Part shown: piece after piece, positions 52,796-60,914 of the stretch
Numbering within the stretch: the first letter of the stretch is position 1
How the letters are laid out: each line of letters opens with the position of its first letter
From: Tenuifilum thalassicum
GTDB lineage: Bacteria; Bacteroidota; Bacteroidia; Bacteroidales; Tenuifilaceae
Assembly (NCBI RefSeq): GCF_013265555.1
Contig: NZ_CP041345.1
Location: forward strand, 1,720,581-1,784,580
Direction of reading: 5' to 3'
DNA length: 64,000 nucleotides
Made by a program: the position numbers and the translations under genes
The notes under the pieces: generated by a model
Database searches by the model: none
Told to the model about the DNA's origin: nothing
Seen by the model: the letters and a program-made list of their open reading frames with translations, nothing else

Positions 52796-53452
52796 ATGAA
52801 TATAACCAATATCTTAAAATTTGAAGGATTTATATTTGACATGGACGGAGTAATTGTAGACAATTACTTGTTCCATATAGAAGCATGGGGAAAATTCTGT
52901 GAAAAGTATGGGCTTAAATACAGTAAAGAAGATTTTGCAGCACGATATTTTGGTAAGACCAATGCGGATATTCTACAAGGACTTTTTCAAAAAGAAATGA
53001 GCAAATCAGAGATAAAAAATCTTGGTGAGGAGAAAGAAGCCATTTACCGTAAAATATATGAACCATCAATAAAGCCATTACCTGGACTTAAACCATTTCT
53101 GACTAGGCTAAAGGAAGAAGATAAAAAAATAGCTGTAGCAAGTTCTGCTCCTCAAAGTAATATTGACTTTGTTGTTAAGCATACTGGAATCAAACAATAT
53201 ATTGATGTGATGGTAAACGGGGACATGGTAACAAAAGGCAAACCAAATCCCGATATATTTCTTATGGCATCATCCATGCTGGGAATCGAACCCCATAAGT
53301 GCGTTGTTTTTGAAGATTCTTTCTCTGGAATACAAGCAGCCTTAAATGCTGGTATGCACGTAGTTGCTGTTGCAACAACTCACAAAATCAACGAACACGA
53401 CAAGAAACTTGAAATCATTAAAGACTTCAACAGTTTTAAGAAAACTTCTTGA
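52796..53452 (+). CDS. HAD-superfamily hydrolase of beta-phosphoglucomutase type
   Basis: A 218-residue HAD phosphatase or phosphomutase, with nucleophile D15 and acid/base D17 in FIFDMDGVIVDN, motif II Ser in VASSAPQSN, motif III Lys in GKPNPDIF and motif IV in VVFEDSFSGIQAAL. The helical cap of the PGMB subgroup spans about residues 20-90. Likely substrates are sugar phosphates, but the exact one cannot be told. It is 51 bases upstream of a TonB-dependent receptor and may share a transcript with it. Confidence 0.9.
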   Translation: MNITNILKFEGFIFDMDGVIVDNYLFHIEAWGKFCEKYGLKYSKEDFAARYFGKTNADILQGLFQKEMSKSEIKNLGEEKEAIYRKIYEPSIKPLPGLKPFLTRLKEEDKKIAVASSAPQSNIDFVVKHTGIKQYIDVMVNGDMVTKGKPNPDIFLMASSMLGIEPHKCVVFEDSFSGIQAALNAGMHVVAVATTHKINEHDKKLEIIKDFNSFKKTS

Positions 53453-53503
53453 CATTAATCAACAAAGAACTTATATTGCTTTGAAATTCTAGGACTATAG
53501 AAC

Positions 53504-55471
53504 ATGAAGTATTTATACCTTATTCTTGTTTTTTTACTATTTCACTTTGTTGGTACTGCTCAAGATGAAAAATTAGACTTATATAGCCTATCTCTTGAGG
53601 ATTTAATTAATGTTGAGGTATCTATTTCAACAAAATCTAAAGTAAATTTACGTGAGACACCTGGAATTGTGACTGTAATAACTGCCGAAGATATTCAAAG
53701 AAGTGGAGCAAGGGATATAATAGAACTATTTCAACTATACGTTCCTGGATTTGATTTTGGAGTTGATGTTGAAGGAGTTGTAGGCATGGGAATTAGAGGC
53801 TTATGGGCTCATGAAGGGAAGTTTCTTTTTATGGTTGATGGGTTTGAAATTAACGATGGAATGTTTGGTTGTGTACCATTTGGCAACCACTTTTCACTTG
53901 ACAATATTGAAAGAATTGAGATTATAAGAGGACCTGGTTCTTCAATTTATGGTGGTTTTGCAAGTTTAGGGGTTATCAATATACTTACAAGAAACTCTTT
54001 AATTCAGAATGGGAAAGTAACTTATACTGCATCACATACCGGTAAGCAACTTAACCATAACCAGATAAGTATTGGACAAACAGTTATAAACAAGAACCTA
54101 AAATTAAACATATCTACAAGTGTAGGTTCTGGTTCTAGAAGCGATAAAACTTATTACGATTACTATAGAAATTCCAGAACATTGGATAATGCTAGCAACA
54201 TATATAGTAAAAATCTTTTGTTACAGCTACAATATAAAAACTTTAAATTCCAAACCTACATCGACGACTACAGCTTTGAACAAGTAGACCTTTGGGATAG
54301 CTTATACCTAGGACCTCCATTATCCGAAAGTTTTAAAAGTAATTTTGTAAGCATTAGCAACTCTATTAGTAAAAACAAACTTAAAATAACCCCCCAAATT
54401 GCGTACAAGTGGCAAAAGCCTTGGCGACTAAATGTGCCAGATAGGAACTACACAAACAATAAAACGTTTAGACGTTTAACACCTAGTTTAAACATTTCGT
54501 TTAACTCTGAAAATCTCATGCTATCGATTGGCTCTGAATACTATTATGACATTCTTAAACAACCCTCATTCGTTAATCCATATTTTGAAGAAGAATTTAA
54601 GAATGGTTCAAACTATCTTGAATACCACAACATTGGAAACTACGTTCAATTATTTTGGAATACCAATTACTTAAATCTTAGTCTTGGTGCACGATACGAC
54701 TATTCATCGGAATTTGGCAGCGCATTTGTACCAAGAATTGCAATTACGAAGGCATTTAAAAAGTATCATTTTAAATTGATGTGGAATAAATCATACAGAA
54801 CACCTGGTGGGATACTACCGAACAGAAATCCGGGCAACTCAAAACTCAGACCTGAAATGGGAATAATCTATGAGATAGAAATGGGTTATGCATTTGCAAA
54901 AAATTCAATGTTTACTGTAAACGTTTACGATATTACATTCAACGACATTATTACGTACAATGAACCAGAATTAGGAATTGGTTTTTATAGTAATCAGGGG
55001 AAGATAGGAACCGCTGGGATTGAATTTGGACTCAAGTATAATTCTAATAGATTTAATGGAAATATAACCTTTGCATATTATAGAAGGAAGAATGCAGCTC
55101 TTGACTCCATATTTTTTGTCCCTACTAATGAAAAAGAATATCTATCGTTAACACCTTATAGATTTAATGGAATTTTAAGCTATAAAGCCTTTAAAGAAAT
55201 AACATTTAGCATTACCAGTTCATACTATGGGAGTAGCTTTTCTTACGACTATTACTCAAATGCAGATATCTTGGTTAAGCATAAGCCTCTAGTAATGGTT
55301 GGTATTAACGCCCAGATCAATAATTTCCCTTTAAGAGAATTTAGCACCCAGCTAATTATGTCAAACCTACTAGGAGCCGATTTCAAATTTTATCAGCCTT
55401 ATAAAGGAAATCATGCCCCTCTACCTGGGTTAGATAGAAGTATTGGCTTAAGAATTTCATACAATTACTAA
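53504..55471 (+). CDS. TonB-dependent outer-membrane receptor
   Basis: A 655-residue receptor with a signal peptide (MKYLYLILVFLLFHFVGTAQ), a short N-terminal segment SLSLEDLINVEVSISTKSK, a plug domain (about 45-165: ETPGIVTVITAEDIQRSGARDIIELFQLYVPG, IERIEIIRGPGSSIYGG) and a 22-strand barrel ending in RSIGLRISYNY with a C-terminal Tyr. It lacks the carboxypeptidase-like extension of SusC proteins and resembles the smaller BtuB/FepA-like receptors for metal chelates, vitamins or similar ligands. The substrate is unknown. Confidence 0.92.
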   Translation: MKYLYLILVFLLFHFVGTAQDEKLDLYSLSLEDLINVEVSISTKSKVNLRETPGIVTVITAEDIQRSGARDIIELFQLYVPGFDFGVDVEGVVGMGIRGLWAHEGKFLFMVDGFEINDGMFGCVPFGNHFSLDNIERIEIIRGPGSSIYGGFASLGVINILTRNSLIQNGKVTYTASHTGKQLNHNQISIGQTVINKNLKLNISTSVGSGSRSDKTYYDYYRNSRTLDNASNIYSKNLLLQLQYKNFKFQTYIDDYSFEQVDLWDSLYLGPPLSESFKSNFVSISNSISKNKLKITPQIAYKWQKPWRLNVPDRNYTNNKTFRRLTPSLNISFNSENLMLSIGSEYYYDILKQPSFVNPYFEEEFKNGSNYLEYHNIGNYVQLFWNTNYLNLSLGARYDYSSEFGSAFVPRIAITKAFKKYHFKLMWNKSYRTPGGILPNRNPGNSKLRPEMGIIYEIEMGYAFAKNSMFTVNVYDITFNDIITYNEPELGIGFYSNQGKIGTAGIEFGLKYNSNRFNGNITFAYYRRKNAALDSIFFVPTNEKEYLSLTPYRFNGILSYKAFKEITFSITSSYYGSSFSYDYYSNADILVKHKPLVMVGINAQINNFPLREFSTQLIMSNLLGADFKFYQPYKGNHAPLPGLDRSIGLRISYNY

Positions 55472-55472
55472 A

Positions 55473-55495
55473 AAAGCGACCTATTAAAGTCGCTT
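55473..55495. terminator. Bidirectional terminator between convergent genes
   Basis: AAAGCGAC and GTCGCTTT form an 8-bp stem. The T tract is better on the minus strand, where it ends the DUF5606 gene, but the hairpin also lies directly after the receptor gene stop. Confidence 0.75.
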
Positions 55496-55526
55496 TATAC
55501 TTACTAGTATATAACTTATTAAACTC

Positions 55527-55967
55527 CTATTCCTTATCGTCTGTTTGCTCCTGATTTTCTTCTTCATCTACCTGATTAAGGATTTCAAGCAAACCTTTTT
55601 CTTGAAGCAAATTATACCAGGTTAATATTTTCTTAATATCACTTGTATAAACCCTCTCCTTATCAAATTCAGGCAAAGCCTTTTCAAAGTATGCGCGTAT
55701 ATCCTTGCTATCCGACTTTGGATTAATGGCAGGCCCACCGTTTTCAAGTGCTTCAATTCTTTTCAAAACATCTTTTAATGGCATTTCTTCTGCTTCTGTG
55801 AAGACTGCAATATCAGCCAATGCGCTCACCTTTGCTGTTGCAGGTACATGCATTCTTTTGCCATCAACCAATGATTCAACAATTACACCTTGACGGGCTT
55901 GAGAAATAAACTTAAACAAACCAGAATATCCTGAAATTGCAAGTAGTTCTTTTAGTTTTACCTCCAT
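55527..55967 (-). CDS. DUF5606-type conserved protein
   Basis: A 146-residue cytosolic protein beginning MEVKLKELLAISGYSGLFKFISQARQG, with GVIVESLVDGKRMHVP and an acidic, Gln/Glu-rich tail. I match it from memory to the DUF5606 family, restricted to Bacteroidota and without known function. It is the last gene of a minus-strand run that starts at nusB. No membrane segment or catalytic motif is visible. Confidence 0.8.
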   Translation of the reverse strand: MEVKLKELLAISGYSGLFKFISQARQGVIVESLVDGKRMHVPATAKVSALADIAVFTEAEEMPLKDVLKRIEALENGGPAINPKSDSKDIRAYFEKALPEFDKERVYTSDIKKILTWYNLLQEKGLLEILNQVDEEENQEQTDDKE

Positions 55968-56005
55968 ATCATAAATTTTTATAATGCGAAATTAATAAAA
56001 AAGAT

Positions 56006-56722
56006 TTAATTAAACCCACGCTCCTTTTTAATCATTTCGTAAGCCTCATTCACCAATTTAAATTTTTCTTCGGCAACCTTCCGGAAATCCTCACCTAGGT
56101 GTTGCACCTTATCGGGATGAAATTTTAGCGCCATATTTCGATATGCTTTTTTAATTTCCTCGTTAGTAGCAGTAGGAGAAACCTCAAGAATTTTGTAGAA
56201 CTTATCGGTTTCTGGCACAAACATAGCTTTTATAGACTGGAAGTCGGAATCAGTGATTCCAATATTATGGGAAATCTCGGTAATTAACTTTAGCTCCGGC
56301 GTGCTCACAACCCCATCTGCCTGAGCTATTCCAAAAAGTAAATGTAAAAGTTGCAAGCGAGAGTGATAATCTACGTTTTCTTTAATCTGTTTGCAAACAT
56401 CAGCTAGGGGTACTTTTTGTTTTAAAATATCGCGTAGCAATAAAATGGCTTCACTAGCAGCTGATTGGCCAAAGTTTTTTACAAAAAACTGTTTAACATA
56501 CTCCAATTCGGATTTCAGCACCTTGCCATCGGCTTTCATTATAGCAGAAACCAAAACAAGAAGGCTGACAATAAAACCATTTCGACTAGTTTCGCCTGTA
56601 TAAATTTTGCTTTTTTCGGCATTATCGAAAATTGAGCCTATTGCAAAACCTAATATTGCCCCAATAGGTCCAAACAGAGCCCAGCCTAGTCCACCTGTAA
56701 TCCATTTTCCATATTTACCCAT
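56006..56722 (-). CDS. DjlA-like TerB and DnaJ domain protein
   Basis: A 238-residue co-chaperone. The glycine-rich hydrophobic N-terminus ([23 protein letters not shown]) is membrane-associating, as in DjlA. A TerB-type helical domain covers about 45-160 ([35 protein letters not shown]) and a J domain about 172-238 with the HPD motif in ALKFHPDKV. The J domain would stimulate DnaK at the membrane. coaE ends 8 bases upstream. Confidence 0.92.
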   Translation of the reverse strand: MGKYGKWITGGLGWALFGPIGAILGFAIGSIFDNAEKSKIYTGETSRNGFIVSLLVLVSAIMKADGKVLKSELEYVKQFFVKNFGQSAASEAILLLRDILKQKVPLADVCKQIKENVDYHSRLQLLHLLFGIAQADGVVSTPELKLITEISHNIGITDSDFQSIKAMFVPETDKFYKILEVSPTATNEEIKKAYRNMALKFHPDKVQHLGEDFRKVAEEKFKLVNEAYEMIKKERGFN

Positions 56723-56729
56723 AACAGAA

Positions 56730-57314
56730 CTATTTTAAAACACTTTCAATTATGTTAATAACTTGTGGTACTATCAAATGTTCAGAATCATTTATGATGA
56801 CAAAGTCAGCAAGTTTAATTTTCTCATCCTCTGGCATTTGATTTTTCACCCGCTCTTTTACAGCTTGCTCTCCGACTCCATCACGCTCCATTACTCTTTT
56901 AATCCTTATACCCAAAGGAGCAGTTACAAGAATATTCTTATCCAGCTGCTTATAAGCCCCAGACTCAAAAAGGATTGCAGCCTCTTTAAATACTAATTTG
57001 TGGTGACTATTAAGTTTACACCATTCTTCAAAATATGATGCTACTGCAGGATGGATAATGCTATTCAGCATTTTAAGCTTAGACTTGTCGTTAAAAACAA
57101 TACTAGCTAAAAGCTTTCTATTGAGTTTTCTACCGAAATAAATTTTTTCACCAAAATACTTTTTAATTGAATCAATAACGCTATCATCGGTTTCTGTTAT
57201 ACTCCGAGCAACATCATCGGAATAAAAAACAGGATATCCTAGATGTTCAATAATTTTACAAATAAAGGTTTTACCGCTGCCAATTCCTCCTGTTATTCCA
57301 ATCTTAATAGACAT
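56730..57314 (-). CDS. coaE: Dephospho-CoA kinase
   Basis: A 194-residue kinase that phosphorylates the ribose 3'-OH of dephospho-CoA, the last step of coenzyme A synthesis. The P loop is [13 protein letters not shown] at the N-terminus; SDDVAR, HPAV and the lid region [21 protein letters not shown] are typical. Complete and of usual length. It overlaps no neighbour but sits 2 bases after the YbbR gene and 8 before the DnaJ gene, so it is within a tight operon. Confidence 0.94.
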   Translation of the reverse strand: MSIKIGITGGIGSGKTFICKIIEHLGYPVFYSDDVARSITETDDSVIDSIKKYFGEKIYFGRKLNRKLLASIVFNDKSKLKMLNSIIHPAVASYFEEWCKLNSHHKLVFKEAAILFESGAYKQLDKNILVTAPLGIRIKRVMERDGVGEQAVKERVKNQMPEDEKIKLADFVIINDSEHLIVPQVINIIESVLK

Positions 57315-57316
57315 GC

Positions 57317-58336
57317 TTATTTTTTGATAATGATATAATCAACTTGACGTGGCTCTACCTGAATTCGTGATACAAAGTTAGGATAGCTAACTAGCTTAAG
57401 CACAGCCTTTGGCGATTGGCTTTTTTCAATTTCATTATAATCACATGCAACGTTGAATAGTTCTGGTTTAACAAGAAAGTATTTGCTTACAGCAACATTA
57501 CACGAAACTTTAACGCTGTTAGGTGAGAATTGCACCTCATAACCCGAAGGAAGATTTATGCACTTAATGGGAATCTGATAAATAACTTCAGTAAACTTTT
57601 CAACAGGTAATGTTATACTCACCTTGTTTTGTGAATAATACACATCAGGTATTGGTTTTAGGACCAACTCTTGTTTAATGGTGTCCGATATTTCATCAAG
57701 TACAAGAGGATAGGTAGTAACGCTCTTAATCGTATCAATAACCGAAGCTGGACCAGTAATTGTAATTCTGTTTGGTTTTAATTTAAAGCTGCCCGATTGC
57801 ATATACTGCTTGGCATAAGTGATTTTAAGTTGTGGCTTTATCTCAACAGTTCGTTTCACTACGCTACTAAGTGAGAATTCAAGGGTATCTGGAGAGATAT
57901 CAACAAGTTTCAACTCAGAGCCTAGTTGCAATGACACCTCGTTAAATTGTGACGATGTAAGTATAAAAAAATCTTTGCCTTGCCGCTTTGATGAAGCTGC
58001 TGATAGCTGAATTGGTCTTAATGGTTTAAATAGTTTATACTGTAACAGTTTATAACCAACAGCGCTAACTTTTGCATTAATTTTTAGGTTTTCGGAGTTC
58101 ACCAAAACTTTATTAGAAGGTAGATTTACTAATTCTACCCTGTAAGTAATGTTATCAACATACTGATGACTCAGCTTAATTAATAGCCAAAGTATAGTTG
58201 AGAAAATTAAAAAGAAAAGAAACATTGAGATTCGCTTTTTAAAACGAATCTTTCCTTGATTAAAAAAAACTCTTTTATTTAATCTATAAAAGCGCAAGGG
58301 TAAATATTGATTGGTTGAATGAAAAAAAGGATTCAA
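57317..58336 (-). CDS. YbbR-like domain membrane protein
   Basis: A 339-residue protein with one transmembrane helix near the N-terminus (about residues 37-57) and repeated YbbR-type beta domains outside the membrane. In Firmicutes the related CdaR regulates the diadenylate cyclase CdaA; in Bacteroidota the YbbR protein is usually a neighbour of coaE, as here, and its role is not established. No cyclase gene lies in the window. It is followed immediately by coaE. Confidence 0.85.
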   Translation of the reverse strand: MNPFFHSTNQYLPLRFYRLNKRVFFNQGKIRFKKRISMFLFFLIFSTILWLLIKLSHQYVDNITYRVELVNLPSNKVLVNSENLKINAKVSAVGYKLLQYKLFKPLRPIQLSAASSKRQGKDFFILTSSQFNEVSLQLGSELKLVDISPDTLEFSLSSVVKRTVEIKPQLKITYAKQYMQSGSFKLKPNRITITGPASVIDTIKSVTTYPLVLDEISDTIKQELVLKPIPDVYYSQNKVSITLPVEKFTEVIYQIPIKCINLPSGYEVQFSPNSVKVSCNVAVSKYFLVKPELFNVACDYNEIEKSQSPKAVLKLVSYPNFVSRIQVEPRQVDYIIIKK

Positions 58337-58376
58337 AGTGTTAGCGTTTAATTTGAATCCCTTTAGTTTTAGACAT

Positions 58377-58688
58377 TTATCGAGTTTGTATATCGCTTAC
58401 ATCCCGAATAACAGTGCTTTTTGCCACTTTTACCTCAACGTTATCGGATATTTCTACCTTAACATACTCTTCTTTCACCTCGGTAACCTTGCCATATACG
58501 CCACCGGCAATTATCACTTTATCGCCTTTTTTAAGTGACTCTTGGAACTTACGAAGTTCCTTTTGACGTTTCATTTGAGGACGAATCATAAAGAAGTAAA
58601 AAACAACAATGATAAGACCAAACATTAAAAAGGTCATCATTGGATTAGCACCTTGCTGTGCTTGTAATGTAATAAAACTGGTAATCAT
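58377..58688 (-). CDS. yajC: Sec translocon accessory protein YajC
   Basis: A 103-residue inner-membrane protein with one N-terminal helix (PMMTFLMFGLIIVVFYFFMIRPQ) and a small soluble domain that includes QKELRKFQESLKKGDKVIIAGGVYGKVTEV. YajC associates with SecDF and the Sec translocon. The gene order nusB, DUF1573, yajC, YbbR, coaE is common in Bacteroidota. A CAAATGTA sequence at 58730-58737 could be a minus-strand -7 box. Confidence 0.95.
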   Translation of the reverse strand: MITSFITLQAQQGANPMMTFLMFGLIIVVFYFFMIRPQMKRQKELRKFQESLKKGDKVIIAGGVYGKVTEVKEEYVKVEISDNVEVKVAKSTVIRDVSDIQTR

Positions 58689-58752
58689 AACTCTATTTTA
58701 TTTAATTGATTAATATACTATTCAACAAACAAATGTAACTAAAGTTTTAAAA

Positions 58753-59169
58753 CTATTGTACCACATTAACTTTTAGGGTGGCCGATTTTTCTCTAATTAC
58801 CCCATTTGTTCTTAAAGTGACCGACTTATACTGAGAACCAAACCAACCTTTGCTGTTAAACTCAACAATAAGCTTTGCTTTTTCACCTGGTTTTAACGTT
58901 TTTTGGGTTACATCAACCTTGGTGCACCCACAAGAAGGAATTATATCCTTAATAACCAGTGGGATATTGCCAGTGTTCTTAAATTCAAATGAATGCTTCA
59001 CAATCTCACCACTATGCACTGTGCCAGCATCGTAAAAATCTTCAATATATGTCAATTCAGCAAAGTGAGTTGAATCAGCCATTTGCTCAGCTGATACTTG
59101 CTGTTTATTGCCACAAGAAACAAAGGCAATAGAAATAATACCAAAAACGATACTAGTTATCTTCTTCAT
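58753..59169 (-). CDS. DUF1573 lipoprotein
   Basis: A protein of 138 residues when started at 59169, giving MKKITSIVFGIISIAFVSCGNK with a lipobox Cys at residue 19; a start four codons earlier (59181) is possible but would weaken the signal. One DUF1573 domain follows (DAGTVHSGEIVKHSFEFKNTGNIPLVIKDIIPSCGCTKVD), an Ig-like fold with a CGC motif. Its start overlaps the end of nusB by 17 bases. Location is likely periplasmic or outer-membrane; function unknown. Confidence 0.88.
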   Translation of the reverse strand: MKKITSIVFGIISIAFVSCGNKQQVSAEQMADSTHFAELTYIEDFYDAGTVHSGEIVKHSFEFKNTGNIPLVIKDIIPSCGCTKVDVTQKTLKPGEKAKLIVEFNSKGWFGSQYKSVTLRTNGVIREKSATLKVNVVQ

Positions 59170-60154
59170 CGTCAAAAACATTTAATGATTCAGATGAAAT
59201 AGATTCGTTGTTTTCGCCAATCAAGCCCCTACCCTGCTTTACAATAGCATCTTTCTCTCTTAAATGAGCAATTATTTTATCGAGAACACCATTGATAAAA
59301 ACATTACTTTGTTCAGTACTGTAAAATTTGGCAATATCAATATACTCATTCATACTAACCTTAACAGGGATTGTAGGGAATTCCATAATTTCTGTTAAAG
59401 CTAATTCCATAATGAGAATATCCATTGCTGCGATACGGTCCAACTCCCAATTCTGTGTAAACTGGTCAATAAGTTCAAGATTCTCTTTGTGATTTAATAC
59501 TGTTTTCCTAAGTAATCGTTTTGCAAAATCGATATCATCATCGCTACGGAAAGGATCCATAACATTAACACTTGAGCTGCTCTCATCAATCTTTTTAATT
59601 GTCTTAACTGCCATGCTTGAGACAAACTCAAGGTCATCGTTCCAGTAAATGCTTTGTTCTTCGAGAAATGAATCGAAATCGTCGTTTACATTAAGAATCT
59701 TGTTAAAAAATTGGACAAATACCGCCTTATCATCGGCAAAGGAACATTCATCAGCATTCATATAGCTAGCATAGAAATCGGAAGCGATAAACTGATTAAA
59801 AAGAGATTTTGTTATTTCTGATTGATTAAGCCAGTTAAGCCTATTTTCTTGAGCCCTTTCATGAAGTTTATCGTCGTTTGCGAGTGCAGCAGCTGCTCTA
59901 TTCTGCACAAAGCGAAGATTAGGATTCAATTCCTCAGGAGTTGGACGTAATTTTTGCTTGGCCAAATCGATTTTATTTTGAGCTAGCTCTACCAATGTTT
60001 CAGGAAGTAAAAGAAGAAGAATGTAAAGATGATATGATTTGTCGATACTATGAAATAGCTCCTTTTCAAGATTAATTAATGAGTCTCCACCATTTCGGTA
60101 GTATGCAAAAAGGACTTGAAGAGCCTTAATACGAATTAATCGGCGATTAATCAT
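59153..60154 (-). CDS. nusB: Transcription antitermination factor NusB
   Basis: A 333-residue protein, far longer than the 139-residue E. coli NusB. The NusB fold occupies the C-terminal half (about 170-310: IDFAKRLLRKTVLNHKENLELIDQF, ELDRIAAMDILIMELALTEIMEFP, and NEYIDIAKFYSTEQSNVFINGVLDKI). The extra N-terminal helical region (MINRRLIRIKALQVLFAYYRN and following) is usual in Bacteroidota. NusB binds BoxA RNA with NusE to prevent premature termination in rRNA operons. It is the first gene of the minus-strand run down to 55527. Confidence 0.94.
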   Translation of the reverse strand: MINRRLIRIKALQVLFAYYRNGGDSLINLEKELFHSIDKSYHLYILLLLLPETLVELAQNKIDLAKQKLRPTPEELNPNLRFVQNRAAAALANDDKLHERAQENRLNWLNQSEITKSLFNQFIASDFYASYMNADECSFADDKAVFVQFFNKILNVNDDFDSFLEEQSIYWNDDLEFVSSMAVKTIKKIDESSSSVNVMDPFRSDDDIDFAKRLLRKTVLNHKENLELIDQFTQNWELDRIAAMDILIMELALTEIMEFPTIPVKVSMNEYIDIAKFYSTEQSNVFINGVLDKIIAHLREKDAIVKQGRGLIGENNESISSESLNVFDDEEDN

Positions 60155-60190
60155 TATTCAAGAACGTTTATTATAAGTTTAACAACATTG

Positions 60191-60198
60191 CAAAGATA
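60191..60198 (-). promoter_or_regulatory. Possible -7 box of the nusB operon
   Basis: On the minus strand this reads TATCTTTG, a perfect Bacteroidota -7 box, about 37 bases before the nusB ATG. There is no clear TTG at the expected upstream distance. Confidence 0.4.
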
Positions 60199-60362
60199 AT
60201 TACTTTAAAGCGAAGGTGGCTATATGAATGGTTAATATTTCAAAATAAAAGTAATTTGATGTTTATAGTATTTTTTTTTAAGAAAAAGTATTAGCAATAA
60301 AAGAATTTTTTATTTTTGGGGCATATGAAAATTGTGTTAAACCTAACCAAATACCAATAGCA

Positions 60363-60752
60363 ATGATTGAAGAGTTTGAAAGCATGAATGAGCAAGAAAA
60401 GAAACCTAGAGAGAGAGAAGAAGTTTTTTCCCAGGTAGTTAAGGCAGGAAAAAGAACTTATTTCTTTGATGTGAAAGCAACTCGTGGCGATGAGTATTAC
60501 CTTACCATCACAGAAAGCAAAAAACGTATGGGTAAAGATGGGAAGATGTTTTACGAAAAGCACAAGATTTTCCTTTATAAGGAAGATTTTAACAACTTTA
60601 TGGACAGCTTAAATGAAGTATATAACTTCATAAAATCTAACCAAGAAATCATACCCCGACCAGAGCGAAAACCTGAATCAACATCTGAATTTGAACTATC
60701 TGAAGCTGAAACCAACTTTTCGTCGGTTGATTTTGAGGACTTAGGTAAATAA
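60363..60752 (+). CDS. PUR-family (DUF3276) nucleic-acid-binding protein
   Basis: A 129-residue protein containing one PUR-alpha-like domain (about 20-95: VFSQVVKAGKRTYFFDVKATRGDEYYLTITESKKR, then KHKIFLYKEDFNNFMDSL). Bacterial PUR proteins are small DNA/RNA-binding proteins found in Bacteroidota and spirochaetes. The acidic, Ser/Glu-rich tail is variable. A second ATG at 60384 is an alternative start. TATTTTTG at 60311-60318 may be its -7 box, and it has a strong terminator. Confidence 0.9.
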   Translation: MIEEFESMNEQEKKPREREEVFSQVVKAGKRTYFFDVKATRGDEYYLTITESKKRMGKDGKMFYEKHKIFLYKEDFNNFMDSLNEVYNFIKSNQEIIPRPERKPESTSEFELSEAETNFSSVDFEDLGK

Positions 60753-60771
60753 TTTATTACGAACTTTGAGT

Positions 60772-60808
60772 AAAGGCTATACTTTTAAAAAAGTATAGCC
60801 TTTTTTTT
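60772..60808 (+). terminator. Terminator after the PUR gene
   Basis: AAAGGCTATACTTTT and its complement form a stem of about 14 bp with eight T at the end, the strongest terminator in the window. Confidence 0.95.
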
Positions 60809-60914
60809 AATTAAAACCATTCTAAATAATTTAATTGGCTTATTTTTGCAAAAATTTTCAACCAGGCAAACAATTTTATGTTTTGTAGGTTTTATTATGG
60901 TATAAATTGAATAG